NCBI RefSeq assembly: GCF_902706195.1
Contig: NZ_CACSJO010000007.1
Coordinates: 122,890 to 186,889, forward strand
DNA length: 64,000 nt
Direction of reading: 5' to 3'
Origin: Novosphingobium sp. 18050
GTDB lineage: Bacteria > Pseudomonadota > Alphaproteobacteria > Sphingomonadales > Sphingomonadaceae
Each line of letters begins with the position of its first letter. Position 1 is the stretch's first letter. The translations under genes and the position numbers were made by a program. Below the pieces are notes generated by a model. The model was not told where the DNA came from. It made no database searches and saw nothing but the letters and a program-made list of their open reading frames with translations. Below are positions 56,801-63,997 of this stretch, in pieces.

Positions 56801-57309
56801 CCGAGGTCGGGCGTCAGTCGTCCCGGCGAAACGAGACAGGCAGGGTTACCCATCGCCACGGGGTGTTCATTGGCGAAAATGAGCAGCGGCTGTTCCCACA
56901 GCGCGAACTGGTCGCCAATAGCGACCTGCGGCGTGAGGTGGCCGAGCACGCGATCGAACAGTACGTCCGTATCCAGCCCGAAGGTGCGATACGACAGCGT
57001 GTAGACCTTGCGGTAGCGCTCCGACAGCGCGAACAGCGCCAACAAGCCGCGCCATTGCGCAACTGCGGTGGCGAACAGGGGATGATGGACGTCCCCCGAG
57101 ATGAGCGCCTCGGCGAACGAGCGGGCCTGCGCCCAGGGGTCGGGAATGGCGCGCACCGGCTCGTGCGGGTCGATGAAGGGGGTCGCGTTGACCTTGAGCG
57201 ATGCACCGAGCTTGTTCAGCGAGCCATCGGCCAGCTGCCAGCGGCCGAAGTTGGCGGGCTGGGGAAAGGGCGCGTTCTCGCGAAATGCGGGGAGGTTCCA
57301 GACGGGCAT
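53887..57309 (-). CDS. Large actin/Hsp70-fold (ASKHA) ATPase with novel N-terminal half
   Basis: 1140 residues. The C-terminal half has the ASKHA phosphate-1 motif FDVAVDFGTTNTVACFD (near 582), phosphate-2 motif VLDIGGGTTDVTIW (near 803) and an adenosine motif ALCGRGAGIFKKIHGG (near 943). The first 575 residues form a separate region not matched to any family I know (AQARSFAEALISG, FRSSAWSNYFARFIYGANRT). ATG 57309 is used; it lies 7 bases after the tubulin-like stop. The mix of Hsp70-like ATPase with a long N-terminal domain is reminiscent of SrfB-type proteins, without clear identity. Confidence 0.7.
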   Translation of the reverse strand: MPVWNLPAFRENAPFPQPANFGRWQLADGSLNKLGASLKVNATPFIDPHEPVRAIPDPWAQARSFAEALISGDVHHPLFATAVAQWRGLLALFALSERYRKVYTLSYRTFGLDTDVLFDRVLGHLTPQVAIGDQFALWEQPLLIFANEHPVAMGNPACLVSPGRLTPDLGLAHIPWYSAGLRDPLKCHLPVTDLFVLSAWLHKLWSDLGTFNGEAADRIRHLLHEYRVECDRLAGSLPFVPELKPSRHAELGFPYSLLFTTADFNFRGDPATTSATRLRLRSDVDLGEIKGVILVDKALTLDPRFDPRSTLVWGTIDLASLLNSTKLLEDVRAEAANSGWMIVTGDDIFTPRVARFENGARLAGNPAGMEDILAPLRPLALLFEGNLADTVSANVGAGKAIFTLRVRIEDGTEVGRSFDFNRQFATDPADGDGLLVDDEDWSIYHTAIWPNFRSSAWSNYFARFIYGANRTGYMVRPTRALSAQLIAQEMRMESAGFAAIDRLRELNGSEGPGYHLQNRGKEWSRSEKKSVGEYEDVQFSASPFEVITYVEAYGDRLTAPAGMALLQIPAMEPSSGAGDFDVAVDFGTTNTVACFDNGRPISFEGRLVYPLAYANANLSLQALQDSSWLGRWFFPPETRLTPTPTVALTRMAYPSQEKHPVFRNVIYFHSHEKHARNAEAEELRKFSRVASQAKFNLKWSDDAEHVEAARDFLSQFLMLIAAEALAGGKRDPRRIRWRFSAPDSLDGELRDKLSDNLREMTRPYSLGLAERSRRVGQLEPEGLVAAQFILNDAGFIKGSLNMVLDIGGGTTDVTIWDRDDIRWIGSFKLAGQNFFTRTISQNPALLSQIGLAHWEALFSGPGGSIEGVEADDIPHLAEMLFSGPALSNAIDEHWDSRLQYSAGAQLRLVAQTFLGGMAWYMGKIVRQLVADGLRPSLLENPAFALCGRGAGIFKKIHGGREPDARSDVTRTLQLFSVAAGDAADLRPQLFTTQDAKLEVVRGMIRNTTDMHEEAKNAARFYVSGLHVNFGGDAVFEPQDKVSRRDVPGVPEEADLSEFKAFVTALRDIAGVDLDLREGNPQGAWNGIRQAVEASITDLYKEIDPKKGLKPPFIVALETLVDIMASPAAKRDSRLKMDFVK

Positions 57310-57316
57310 CGTGAAG

Positions 57317-58882
57317 TCAGGCTCCCTTGAGGCTCGCGGCCTTGGCCACGGTAGACAGCACACGGCCCAGGCCACGCGATTCGTCCGCGACCTCGATCCG
57401 TCCGTTGGTCAGGTCGTCGTGCAGCGCAGCGCTAGTCCGCGCCACGAAGTCGCCGCTGTCGATGCGGATGAGTTGATCGAAACCGTCAAGCACTTCCGTT
57501 TCCGTCATGGCCTGGCGGAGTTCCACCGGCGCCTTGGGCGAATCCGCTTCGACGACAAAGTGACGTAGGCTCCACGGGCCTTTCTGCCAATGCGCACGCG
57601 CCTGGTTCTCGATGGTGGCGGCCCACAGCATGACGTGATCGATGAGGGCGTCGAGCGCCTTGAGTTCGGCCTGGGCGTCTGCGGTCTTCTGGCCACCGGA
57701 AAGTTTGTGGACCCAGTTGCCCCGGCTCAGGAAGCCCTTGGGCGCGTCGATGAGGTCCTTCACGACGTAGCGCCAGTACACCGCGCAGCGCAGGAACTGG
57801 CCCAGCTTCGCCTCGATTTCCTCGTTGGAGGGAAGGTCGCTCCAGCGGATCACCGGGTCGTTACGCGCCGACACCATGACGCGCGTTGCGTCGCCCGGCG
57901 CCCCGGGCACGGCGGTGCGCTGGAAGAAATCGGTAACCGCGGTCGCCGCGAAGAGTTCCGGCGGAAGCGCGGGGTTGGACTGCTCGTCCGCTCCCGCTTC
58001 GTGGTAGTTAAGATGGAACAGGCTACCCCAACCCATCGCGTAGAAATGGTCGAAAGCGCGCTCGCCGCCGAACAGGTTGTCGTAATAGTTCAGCGCCAGT
58101 TGCGCCTTTGGCAGCAGCTCGTCCGAAGTCACCACGGCTTCGCCGTCCCCCTCTTCGTCGCGGAAGCTGAAATAGGGCAGCATGAGCATGCCGCCGATCG
58201 ACACGTTTTCGCGGTTGCTGAACTCTCGCGATTCCCGCAGCCGATGCAGCGCCCGCGCCAGCGTTGGGAAGCCCGCGGCGCCGGTGCCGCCATAGGCCGA
58301 GCCGACGATGAACACGTTGACCTTGCGGCGGCCGGGATCGTCGAGCAATTCCTCCAGACGCTTCATTAACGAGCTGTCGCTTTCCAGCATCGCGGCGATC
58401 ATTGCGGTGGCACCTACGTGGGCGCGCCCGCGATACCCCTTGCCCAGCGGTAGCCGCTGCTCTTCGCGGCCCGGCATGAATAGCATGTCGAACAGTGTCT
58501 TGCGATCGCGGTCGAGGTTGCTGCCGAGGATCGTCTCCAGTGTTTCGTCGTCCCTTTCCGGGCACCAGAGCGCATTCGCGCTGTCCTCGAACAGGGGGCG
58601 CACGTCGATTGCACCTAGGCTAATCCGGTCCGCACCGCTGCCGCGCCAATCGACGTAGTTGGCGCCGTGCATCTTACCCCATTCCTGGCGGCATGCCGCG
58701 ATCGCGCTGATTAGGCGCCGGGTACGGGCGACGTTGCCGTTCGATTCGTCCTGATCGACGAGGCCGACGTGGATCGCCTCGATTGTCCCTCCCACCCCCG
58801 CGGCCATCAAAGCCAACGTCGATTCCACAACTTTGGCGCCCGTACCGCCGACGCCGATGACGATGTTCACGGTGTTGCTCAT
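57317..58882 (-). CDS. Tubulin/FtsZ-like GTP-binding protein
   Basis: 521 residues. NIVIGVGGTGAKVVESTLAL (about 6-25) is a tubulin-type first loop. VFIVGSAYGGTGAAGFPTLA (about 190-209) is the G-G-T-G-x-x-G signature loop that binds GTP phosphates in FtsZ and tubulin. LVDQDESNGN near 41 fits the ribose-side loop. The C-terminal half is unlike FtsZ. This matches the Tubulin_2/FtsZ-like group that Makarova and Koonin linked to membrane remodelling (from memory). It sits between a membrane protein gene and the ASKHA gene, gaps 6-7 bases. Confidence 0.8.
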   Translation of the reverse strand: MSNTVNIVIGVGGTGAKVVESTLALMAAGVGGTIEAIHVGLVDQDESNGNVARTRRLISAIAACRQEWGKMHGANYVDWRGSGADRISLGAIDVRPLFEDSANALWCPERDDETLETILGSNLDRDRKTLFDMLFMPGREEQRLPLGKGYRGRAHVGATAMIAAMLESDSSLMKRLEELLDDPGRRKVNVFIVGSAYGGTGAAGFPTLARALHRLRESREFSNRENVSIGGMLMLPYFSFRDEEGDGEAVVTSDELLPKAQLALNYYDNLFGGERAFDHFYAMGWGSLFHLNYHEAGADEQSNPALPPELFAATAVTDFFQRTAVPGAPGDATRVMVSARNDPVIRWSDLPSNEEIEAKLGQFLRCAVYWRYVVKDLIDAPKGFLSRGNWVHKLSGGQKTADAQAELKALDALIDHVMLWAATIENQARAHWQKGPWSLRHFVVEADSPKAPVELRQAMTETEVLDGFDQLIRIDSGDFVARTSAALHDDLTNGRIEVADESRGLGRVLSTVAKAASLKGA

Positions 58883-58888
58883 CGCGGG

Positions 58889-59434
58889 TCAGTTCCAGAT
58901 TTCAGGGAGCGCCGTCGATGCCATCGGCACCGAAGGTTTGAGCGTCAGGGCCACTGCAAGCCCAGTGCCCAGCCAGAATGCCAAGGCAGTCCCGACATAG
59001 CCGGCGGTAGCGAGGAGCAGATAGTCGTCGTCGAGGAGCGTCGAGGCGACGCCCGCCAGCGAAACCTGGCGCCACCACAGGAAGGCAGTGGCGACGATGG
59101 CCACGACGAACATGGCGATCCAGACCGGCATAGCCTTACGCGCGTCGGACTTGCTGCGCACGTGGGGACGCTTGAGATTGGCGGTCACCAGAAACACCGT
59201 CGAGCACAGCCAAGATATGGCAAGAGCGGCGACGTACCAGCCAACGATGGTCGCCCGGGCGCCCGCCAGCAACTGGAGCACTTCCGTCTCCTCGTACTGC
59301 TCGCGCATAGCTTCGCTTGCCGTGTCGAAATGGCTGAGTAGGAGCGACGCAAGCGCATAGAGGAGGAGCGCAAAAACGATATGGACGGCAAGTGACTTGC
59401 CCGATCTCACCACGGAATCGGCAGGTGAATGCAT
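58889..59434 (-). CDS. Four-helix membrane protein of the tubulin-like system
   Basis: 181 residues with four predicted membrane helices (about 17-36, 60-82, 100-122, 138-164; e.g. VHIVFALLLYALASLLLS, GYVGTALAFWLGTGLAVAL). A polar loop (FDTASEAMREQYEETEVLQLL) lies between the first two. No family recognised. ATG 59434, six bases before the tubulin-like gene. It could be the membrane anchor for a tubulin-like filament. Confidence 0.7.
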   Translation of the reverse strand: MHSPADSVVRSGKSLAVHIVFALLLYALASLLLSHFDTASEAMREQYEETEVLQLLAGARATIVGWYVAALAISWLCSTVFLVTANLKRPHVRSKSDARKAMPVWIAMFVVAIVATAFLWWRQVSLAGVASTLLDDDYLLLATAGYVGTALAFWLGTGLAVALTLKPSVPMASTALPEIWN

Positions 59435-59458
59435 CAGTATACTCCGGTGGAAAAGGTC

Positions 59459-60928
59459 TTAGTCGTCTACCTTGACCATGAACGTGAAGCCGATGATCGG
59501 TTTGTTGCGGCGCTCCGCAGCGGTCGCCAGCGCGGTTTCCATGATCCTGCCGAACTCGCTCAGGTTGAGCGTCGGGAACTCCCGCGGTGGCCTTTGGGCC
59601 ACCATCATCGCGCGAGCCGGATCGAGACTCCACGAACCCCGCATCCATTCGGTACGCGGGTTGGGAAGGGTCAATGAAGTCCGCTGTACCTCACCGGTGA
59701 CGAGGTAGGTGCCCTTTGCCGATAGTGCGGCGGCGAAACGCTTGGAGTCGAGCGTGAACGTCGCCAATCCATCGGTGACCTCTGAGTGCCAACCGGCCAC
59801 GCCCTCATTCTGGGCAAGCCACGACTTGGCCGAGCAGGCATTACCGGATTTCGTCCATATCCGCGTGCGAACCCGCATCGGACCCGCCCACACTGCATCG
59901 TCCAGGAAACTACCCGGCTTCGGCCCGACCCACGTCGGCCCCGCGGCATTCGCGCGCATCGGACTGGCAGGTGCCTTAGTCATCGAGAAGCGTTGGATCG
60001 CCACTCCTGGCGTGACGGAGAACTTGCTGAGCTTGATCCGGGAGTCTGAACTCTTGCCTAATGGCGCGGTCTCTACAGGAGCATCCGGACCAGGATCGAC
60101 CGCAAAAAGCGTTCGCTGGATCGCGCCGTTCGTCCGGCCCTCCGACAGGTATTTGGAGCCCGAATTGCCGAGCGCCTTATCGAAATCGAGAACGGCAGGC
60201 TTGCTTCCAACGACCACGATGTAAAGCGGATGGCGCCCCGTGTAGGGAACGGAGAACTTCTCCGTTCCCTCATCAGGAAGATCGTAGATGGCGCCGTCGA
60301 ACGGAGCAGAAATCCCGTAAACGGCGATGACTTTGCCCGAGAACAGCAGATCGCTGAGCATCGGCTGCAAGGCGGCCAAGCCGCTCGAGCGGATTTCAGA
60401 ATTGGTGAACCACAAGTCGCTCACTACCACGGCGAGATCATTATTGCCCGCTTTGATCTGCTCAAAGACATGATCGAGGCGGGATTCCGAGTTGTCGCAA
60501 TTTTCCCGATGGATACCTGCGCAGGAATAGACTGCCGGCTCCAGTAGATGTTGGCCCGCAGCCGGCAGGTTCTCGCTGATGCGCGTCCCGAACGATCGGA
60601 AAGACGTGTCGATCCCGTAAAGCGCAAGCGCCCCGGGAAGCGTAGAGACGATGTCCTGGAAGGGACGCTCTAGGTTCGTGGCACCTGCCAGATATCCGGC
60701 CATGCTCCCCGACCGGTCCACATAGACCATCGCGGAGCGCTTGCTGGGATGGCCGGGGACGACACCCTCGCCTTTACCCGCACTATCCCGTGCAATCCAG
60801 CGCCGCGCTTCTGAAGGAAAACAGTCGAGCGGATTTTTTGGAGCTGGCAATGCTCCATCTTGGCCGCAAGCAGTCAGCAAACAGATTGCTGGCAAAGCCA
60901 GAATATTTACTACGTGGCGTTGAATCAC
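59459..60928 (-). CDS. von Willebrand factor A domain lipoprotein
   Basis: 489 residues from GTG 60928. Signal peptide with lipobox LLTACGQDG (Cys21). A vWA domain has the MIDAS D-x-S-x-S motif in YVDRSGSMAGYLAG (D71, S73, S75) and a further acidic site in AVVVSDLWFTN. The rest (about 270-489) is a second beta-rich region. Metal-dependent ligand binding on the periplasmic or outer face is expected. First clear gene of the tubulin-like operon; the frame reads further upstream to a GTG at 61030 but the lipobox fixes the start. Confidence 0.8.
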   Translation of the reverse strand: MIQRHVVNILALPAICLLTACGQDGALPAPKNPLDCFPSEARRWIARDSAGKGEGVVPGHPSKRSAMVYVDRSGSMAGYLAGATNLERPFQDIVSTLPGALALYGIDTSFRSFGTRISENLPAAGQHLLEPAVYSCAGIHRENCDNSESRLDHVFEQIKAGNNDLAVVVSDLWFTNSEIRSSGLAALQPMLSDLLFSGKVIAVYGISAPFDGAIYDLPDEGTEKFSVPYTGRHPLYIVVVGSKPAVLDFDKALGNSGSKYLSEGRTNGAIQRTLFAVDPGPDAPVETAPLGKSSDSRIKLSKFSVTPGVAIQRFSMTKAPASPMRANAAGPTWVGPKPGSFLDDAVWAGPMRVRTRIWTKSGNACSAKSWLAQNEGVAGWHSEVTDGLATFTLDSKRFAAALSAKGTYLVTGEVQRTSLTLPNPRTEWMRGSWSLDPARAMMVAQRPPREFPTLNLSEFGRIMETALATAAERRNKPIIGFTFMVKVDD

Positions 60929-61160
60929 TAGCCCCCCGAACCCAAATAGAGAAGTGCATGTAAGATAGGCAATTGTCCAGAGGTTTACGTGTCCTTGGTC
61001 TCGATTTTGGCCGCCCTCACAACGTCGCACCTGAATTTTTGCAATGCCCTACACATCTTGGGTCGACATGCTGCCTACGACATCCGCACAGACCTGCTCT
61101 CTGGATCCGGCGGGCACATCTATGCGTGGGGGCCGCGAGCTAGTCCTGAGCATGGGCGGT

Positions 61161-61838
61161 TCAGATGTCCACCGGCATCGCGTCGGTCGTCTCGGCTTGG
61201 GGCAGCGGCTTGATCTTCAGCGCGCCCATCACCTTGGGCAGCGCGGTGCCGATGGTGCCGAGACCCTTGGTCTGGAGGCCCAGCAGGTTTGCGGCGGTCT
61301 TCAGCTCGCCCATGCGGGTGAGCATCTGCGGGTTGCCGCCCACGCCCTTCATCACGCCCGGCGCCGCGCCGGCGAGCTGCACGTTGCGGTAGATGCCCAG
61401 CGCGAGGTTGGCGATGGCGGTGGCGATCACTTTCTTCTGCTGCGCATCGCCCGCCTGGTAGGCGGCGTTGAGATCGGCCGAGAGGTCTGCGCGCGACGTA
61501 AGAGTCTGGAGGTTCTCTTCCAGCTGCACCTTCTGGCCGTTGAGCTCGCCAAAGTTCTGCGCGCCAGTGATCGCGGCGATCTGCTCCTTCTGCGAGGCAA
61601 GGCCACCGCGGTCCTTCAGCGCCTGTGCGAGCAGCGCGGCCGAGATCATCACATTCTTCGTGGACTTCATCGCGCCGGTCAGGAACGTCGCGGCATCCGG
61701 GCCGGACACCTCGCCGTCACCGCCGCCGAGCATCTTCTTGCCCATGCCGCCAAGCGCTCCGAACTGCGCGGACGCGGTGATCGGGGCTGCCAGCATGGCG
61801 GCGGCAAGGACCATCGTGATCGTTTTATGCAACTTCAT
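61161..61838 (-). CDS. Secreted helical protein of unknown function
   Basis: 225 residues. Signal peptide MKLHKTITMVLAAAMLAAPI with AQ-F after ITASA. A glycine-rich start (FGALGGMGKKMLGGGDGE) precedes a helical region (KNVMISAALLAQALKDRGG; QKKVIATAIANLALGIYRNV). ATG 61838 follows GAGGAG. Same strand as the tubulin-like operon and 233 bases upstream, so either its first gene or an independent unit. An IS701-family element lies immediately upstream of the ribosome site, so its native promoter is displaced. Confidence 0.7.
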   Translation of the reverse strand: MKLHKTITMVLAAAMLAAPITASAQFGALGGMGKKMLGGGDGEVSGPDAATFLTGAMKSTKNVMISAALLAQALKDRGGLASQKEQIAAITGAQNFGELNGQKVQLEENLQTLTSRADLSADLNAAYQAGDAQQKKVIATAIANLALGIYRNVQLAGAAPGVMKGVGGNPQMLTRMGELKTAANLLGLQTKGLGTIGTALPKVMGALKIKPLPQAETTDAMPVDI

Positions 61839-61849
61839 CGGTTACTCCT

Positions 61850-61853
61850 CTAG
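61850..61853. repeat. Target site duplication CTAG, left
   Basis: CTAG, repeated at 63268-63271 on the far side of the IS701-family element. It lies within the 5' leader of the secreted-protein gene. Confidence 0.7.
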
Positions 61854-63267
61854 CATTACAGTTGCATAATTGATTGAACTCTGAATCAATGGGTCTCCAT
61901 GGTAAGGAGGCTGTGGATGACAGGTGCATTGATCGAAACGACATTGGAGCTGTGGGCGTCCTCGCTGCGGGATGTGAAAAGCCGCATGCGGGAGCTGTTC
62001 ACGCAGGAGCGAGTTGCAGTGTCTGCGAACTTGTTTCTGGACGGCTTGCTGAGTGACGAGCGCCGCAAGACGGGTTGGATGCGTGCCGAGGCTGCAGGGG
62101 ATCCTGGTCCGTGGCGGCAACAGGCTATTCTGGGCCGAGGGCGATGGGAAGCAGACGCGCTTCGCGACATCGTACGCGACTATGTTGTAGAAAGCCTTGC
62201 GACCGATGACGCGGTCCTGGTCATCGACGAGACCGGCTTCCTCAAGCAAGGCCAAGCCTCTTGTGGGGTTGGGCGTCAATATACTGGATCGGCCGGCAAG
62301 ATCACGAACTGCCAGATCGGTGTATTCGCGGCCTATGTATCGGCTCGCGGCCACGCGTTTATCGATCGTGCCTTGTATCTGCCGAAGAGCTGGACGAGTG
62401 ATCCGGCACGACTTGCCGCACCCCATGTCCCTGAATCTGTAAATTTCGCCACCAAGCCAGCCTTGGCAGTTCAAATGATACAGCGGACGCTGGCGGCTGC
62501 CGTCCCTTTCTCGTGGGTCGCAGCGGACGCGGTGTATGGGGTTGGTGACGTCGAGCAGGCTCTGCGTCGGGCCTGCAAAGGCTACGTTCTCGGCGTAAAA
62601 TCGGACCACTACTTTGCCTCATGGGCGGGCAAGCCCCCGGTCGCAGGCAAGGCGCAAGAGATTGCACAGGACCTTGATCCAGGCGCATGGAAACGCCTCT
62701 CCGCTGGCGAAGGCACAAAGGGTGCCCGCCTTCACGACTGGGCCTACTGCGAGCTCGCCGATCTCGACGCCGATGAATATGACGAGGCAAAATCAGGCGT
62801 GTGGACCCGGGGCCTCCTGATCCGCCGTAACATCAGCGACGGTGATCTGGCCTACTTCACGACCTGGTGCCCGGCGGGCACCGAAATACAGACTCTTGTC
62901 GCCGTGGAAGGCCGTCGCTGGGCGATCGAAGACAGCTTCGAAACGACCAAAAACGAGCTTGGCCTCGATCATAATGAGAGCCGCTCGTGGCATGGCTGGC
63001 ATCGTCACGTCTCGCTCGTCATGCTTGCCTTCGCCATGATGGCGGTAATCCGATACCGCGCCAACGACATGACGCCCCCAAAAAGATCGAGGATGCGGAC
63101 CATCAGGATCTGATCCGGTGGTCCATCCAGGAGGTCCGCCGGATCGCCAACAAACTGGCCCAACGTCGGATAGAACCCGCCTACATCATAGCGTGGTCAT
63201 GTTGGCGACGGGCCCATCAGGCAGCGGCACAACGAGCTCACCTCAAGCACAAAATGCAACTGTAATG
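61854..63267 (+). mobile_element. IS701-family insertion sequence
   Basis: Element of about 1414 bp with perfect 14-bp terminal repeats CATTACAGTTGCAT (61854-61867 and the complement at 63254-63267). It is flanked by CTAG (61850-61853 and 63268-63271), matching the 4-bp YTAR target preference of this family. It contains a transposase whose reading frame is shifted near the end. It landed directly upstream of the Shine-Dalgarno of the secreted-protein gene. Confidence 0.85.
61917..63113 (+). CDS. IS701-family transposase, frame shifts near the C-terminus
   Basis: 398 residues from ATG 61917 (AAGGAGG upstream). The catalytic Asp residues are in VLVIDETGFLKQG and WVAADAVYG, and Glu in RWAIEDSFETTK. 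The expected C-terminus (IEDADHQDLIRWSIQEVRRI ... HLKHKMQL) appears in the -1 frame, ending at 63265. The switch is at 63080-63092, where CCCCCAAAAAG contains the heptamer C-CCA-AAA in the reading frame. Either a frameshift mutation or programmed -1 slippage. Confidence 0.85.
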   Translation: MTGALIETTLELWASSLRDVKSRMRELFTQERVAVSANLFLDGLLSDERRKTGWMRAEAAGDPGPWRQQAILGRGRWEADALRDIVRDYVVESLATDDAVLVIDETGFLKQGQASCGVGRQYTGSAGKITNCQIGVFAAYVSARGHAFIDRALYLPKSWTSDPARLAAPHVPESVNFATKPALAVQMIQRTLAAAVPFSWVAADAVYGVGDVEQALRRACKGYVLGVKSDHYFASWAGKPPVAGKAQEIAQDLDPGAWKRLSAGEGTKGARLHDWAYCELADLDADEYDEAKSGVWTRGLLIRRNISDGDLAYFTTWCPAGTEIQTLVAVEGRRWAIEDSFETTKNELGLDHNESRSWHGWHRHVSLVMLAFAMMAVIRYRANDMTPPKRSRMRTIRI

Positions 63268-63271
63268 CTAG

Positions 63272-63595
63272 GGATGAGCCCGCGCGGCTCTCGATTATCG
63301 ACCGCGCACACCGTACGTCCAGCGAGCAAAGCCAGCGCCGCATCTTCTGTAGTTTCCTATTTGCTACCGCGATCGCTAAAGAATGGTCGAAATCTGTGGA
63401 GTGCACCAAGATTCACATGGAGGTTACTACGGCTGGCGTTCACGACATCTGCTAGACGAACATGAACAGACGGCAGCTTCCATCTGACTTGGAAGGATAT
63501 TTCCTACCGCTACTTTCTGCGAAACTGGTACGGGAACCCCTACGTTTGGGTTGTGTAACCAGAGGTCTGGAAATTCATTCGGGTCGGGACCGTTA
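63272..63595. other. Gene-poor stretch between IS elements
   Basis: About 320 bases, lower GC. Near 63470-63542 a short frame (WKDISYRYFLRNWYGNPYVWVV, then stop) looks like the C-terminus of a protein whose body is missing. This would be the original upstream flank of the 61161 gene. Confidence 0.35.
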
Positions 63596-63627
63596 AGCCG
63601 GTGCCGGGGCATGCCCCGGCACCGGCT
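63596..63627. repeat. 32-bp perfect palindrome
   Basis: AGCCGGTGCCGGGGCA and its complement with no spacer, positions 63596-63627. It lies 50 bases before a truncated IS256-family transposase and could be an IS-associated hairpin or a terminator guarding the element. Confidence 0.7.
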
Positions 63628-63677
63628 GCCCATCTTCAGCATTCCATGGAGTCGCTACCCAACCATGGAGCAGACGA

Positions 63678-63896
63678 ATGGACAAACGCGACGATACAGC
63701 GATCGAGGCAGTTCTGGAACAGTTGATCGAACACGGCCCCGAAGGGATTGCGGCCGTGTTCGCGCGCACCTTTGAGATGGCGATGCGCATCGAGCGTGAA
63801 CGCTTTCTGGGCGCGCAGCGCTATGAGCGAACGCCCGACCGGCGTGGCTATGCGAACGGCTACAAGCCCAAGCTGTCAACCGAACTGAGGGTTTGA
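63678..63896 (+). pseudogene. Truncated IS256-family transposase
   Basis: ATG 63678 (GGAG upstream). 72 residues matching the N-terminus of another mutator-type transposase: AIEAVLEQLIEHGPEGIAAVF, ERERFLGAQRYERTPDRRGY, ANGYKPK. After about 63873 the match stops and the frame closes (ELRV*). The bases after TGTCAACCGAACTG look like the end of a different element (IS21-type), so one IS has probably cut into another. It is distinct from the intact IS256 element at 7248. Confidence 0.75.
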
Positions 63897-63955
63897 CCCC
63901 CTTGGCGAAGCGAAGAACTGACCCCCGCTCATGGCATGGTGGTTTCGGTGTTCTC

Positions 63956-63997
63956 AAGCGTAGGTCCGGCCTTCTGCAGAAGGCCGGACCTACGCTT
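63956..63997. repeat. 42-bp perfect palindrome at the window edge
   Basis: Centre CTGCAG; each 21-base arm runs AAGCGTAGGTCCGGCCTTCTG and its complement. It is followed by TTC. It could form a long hairpin that stops transcription in both directions. Position next to IS debris suggests an element-borne terminator or resolution site. Confidence 0.75.
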
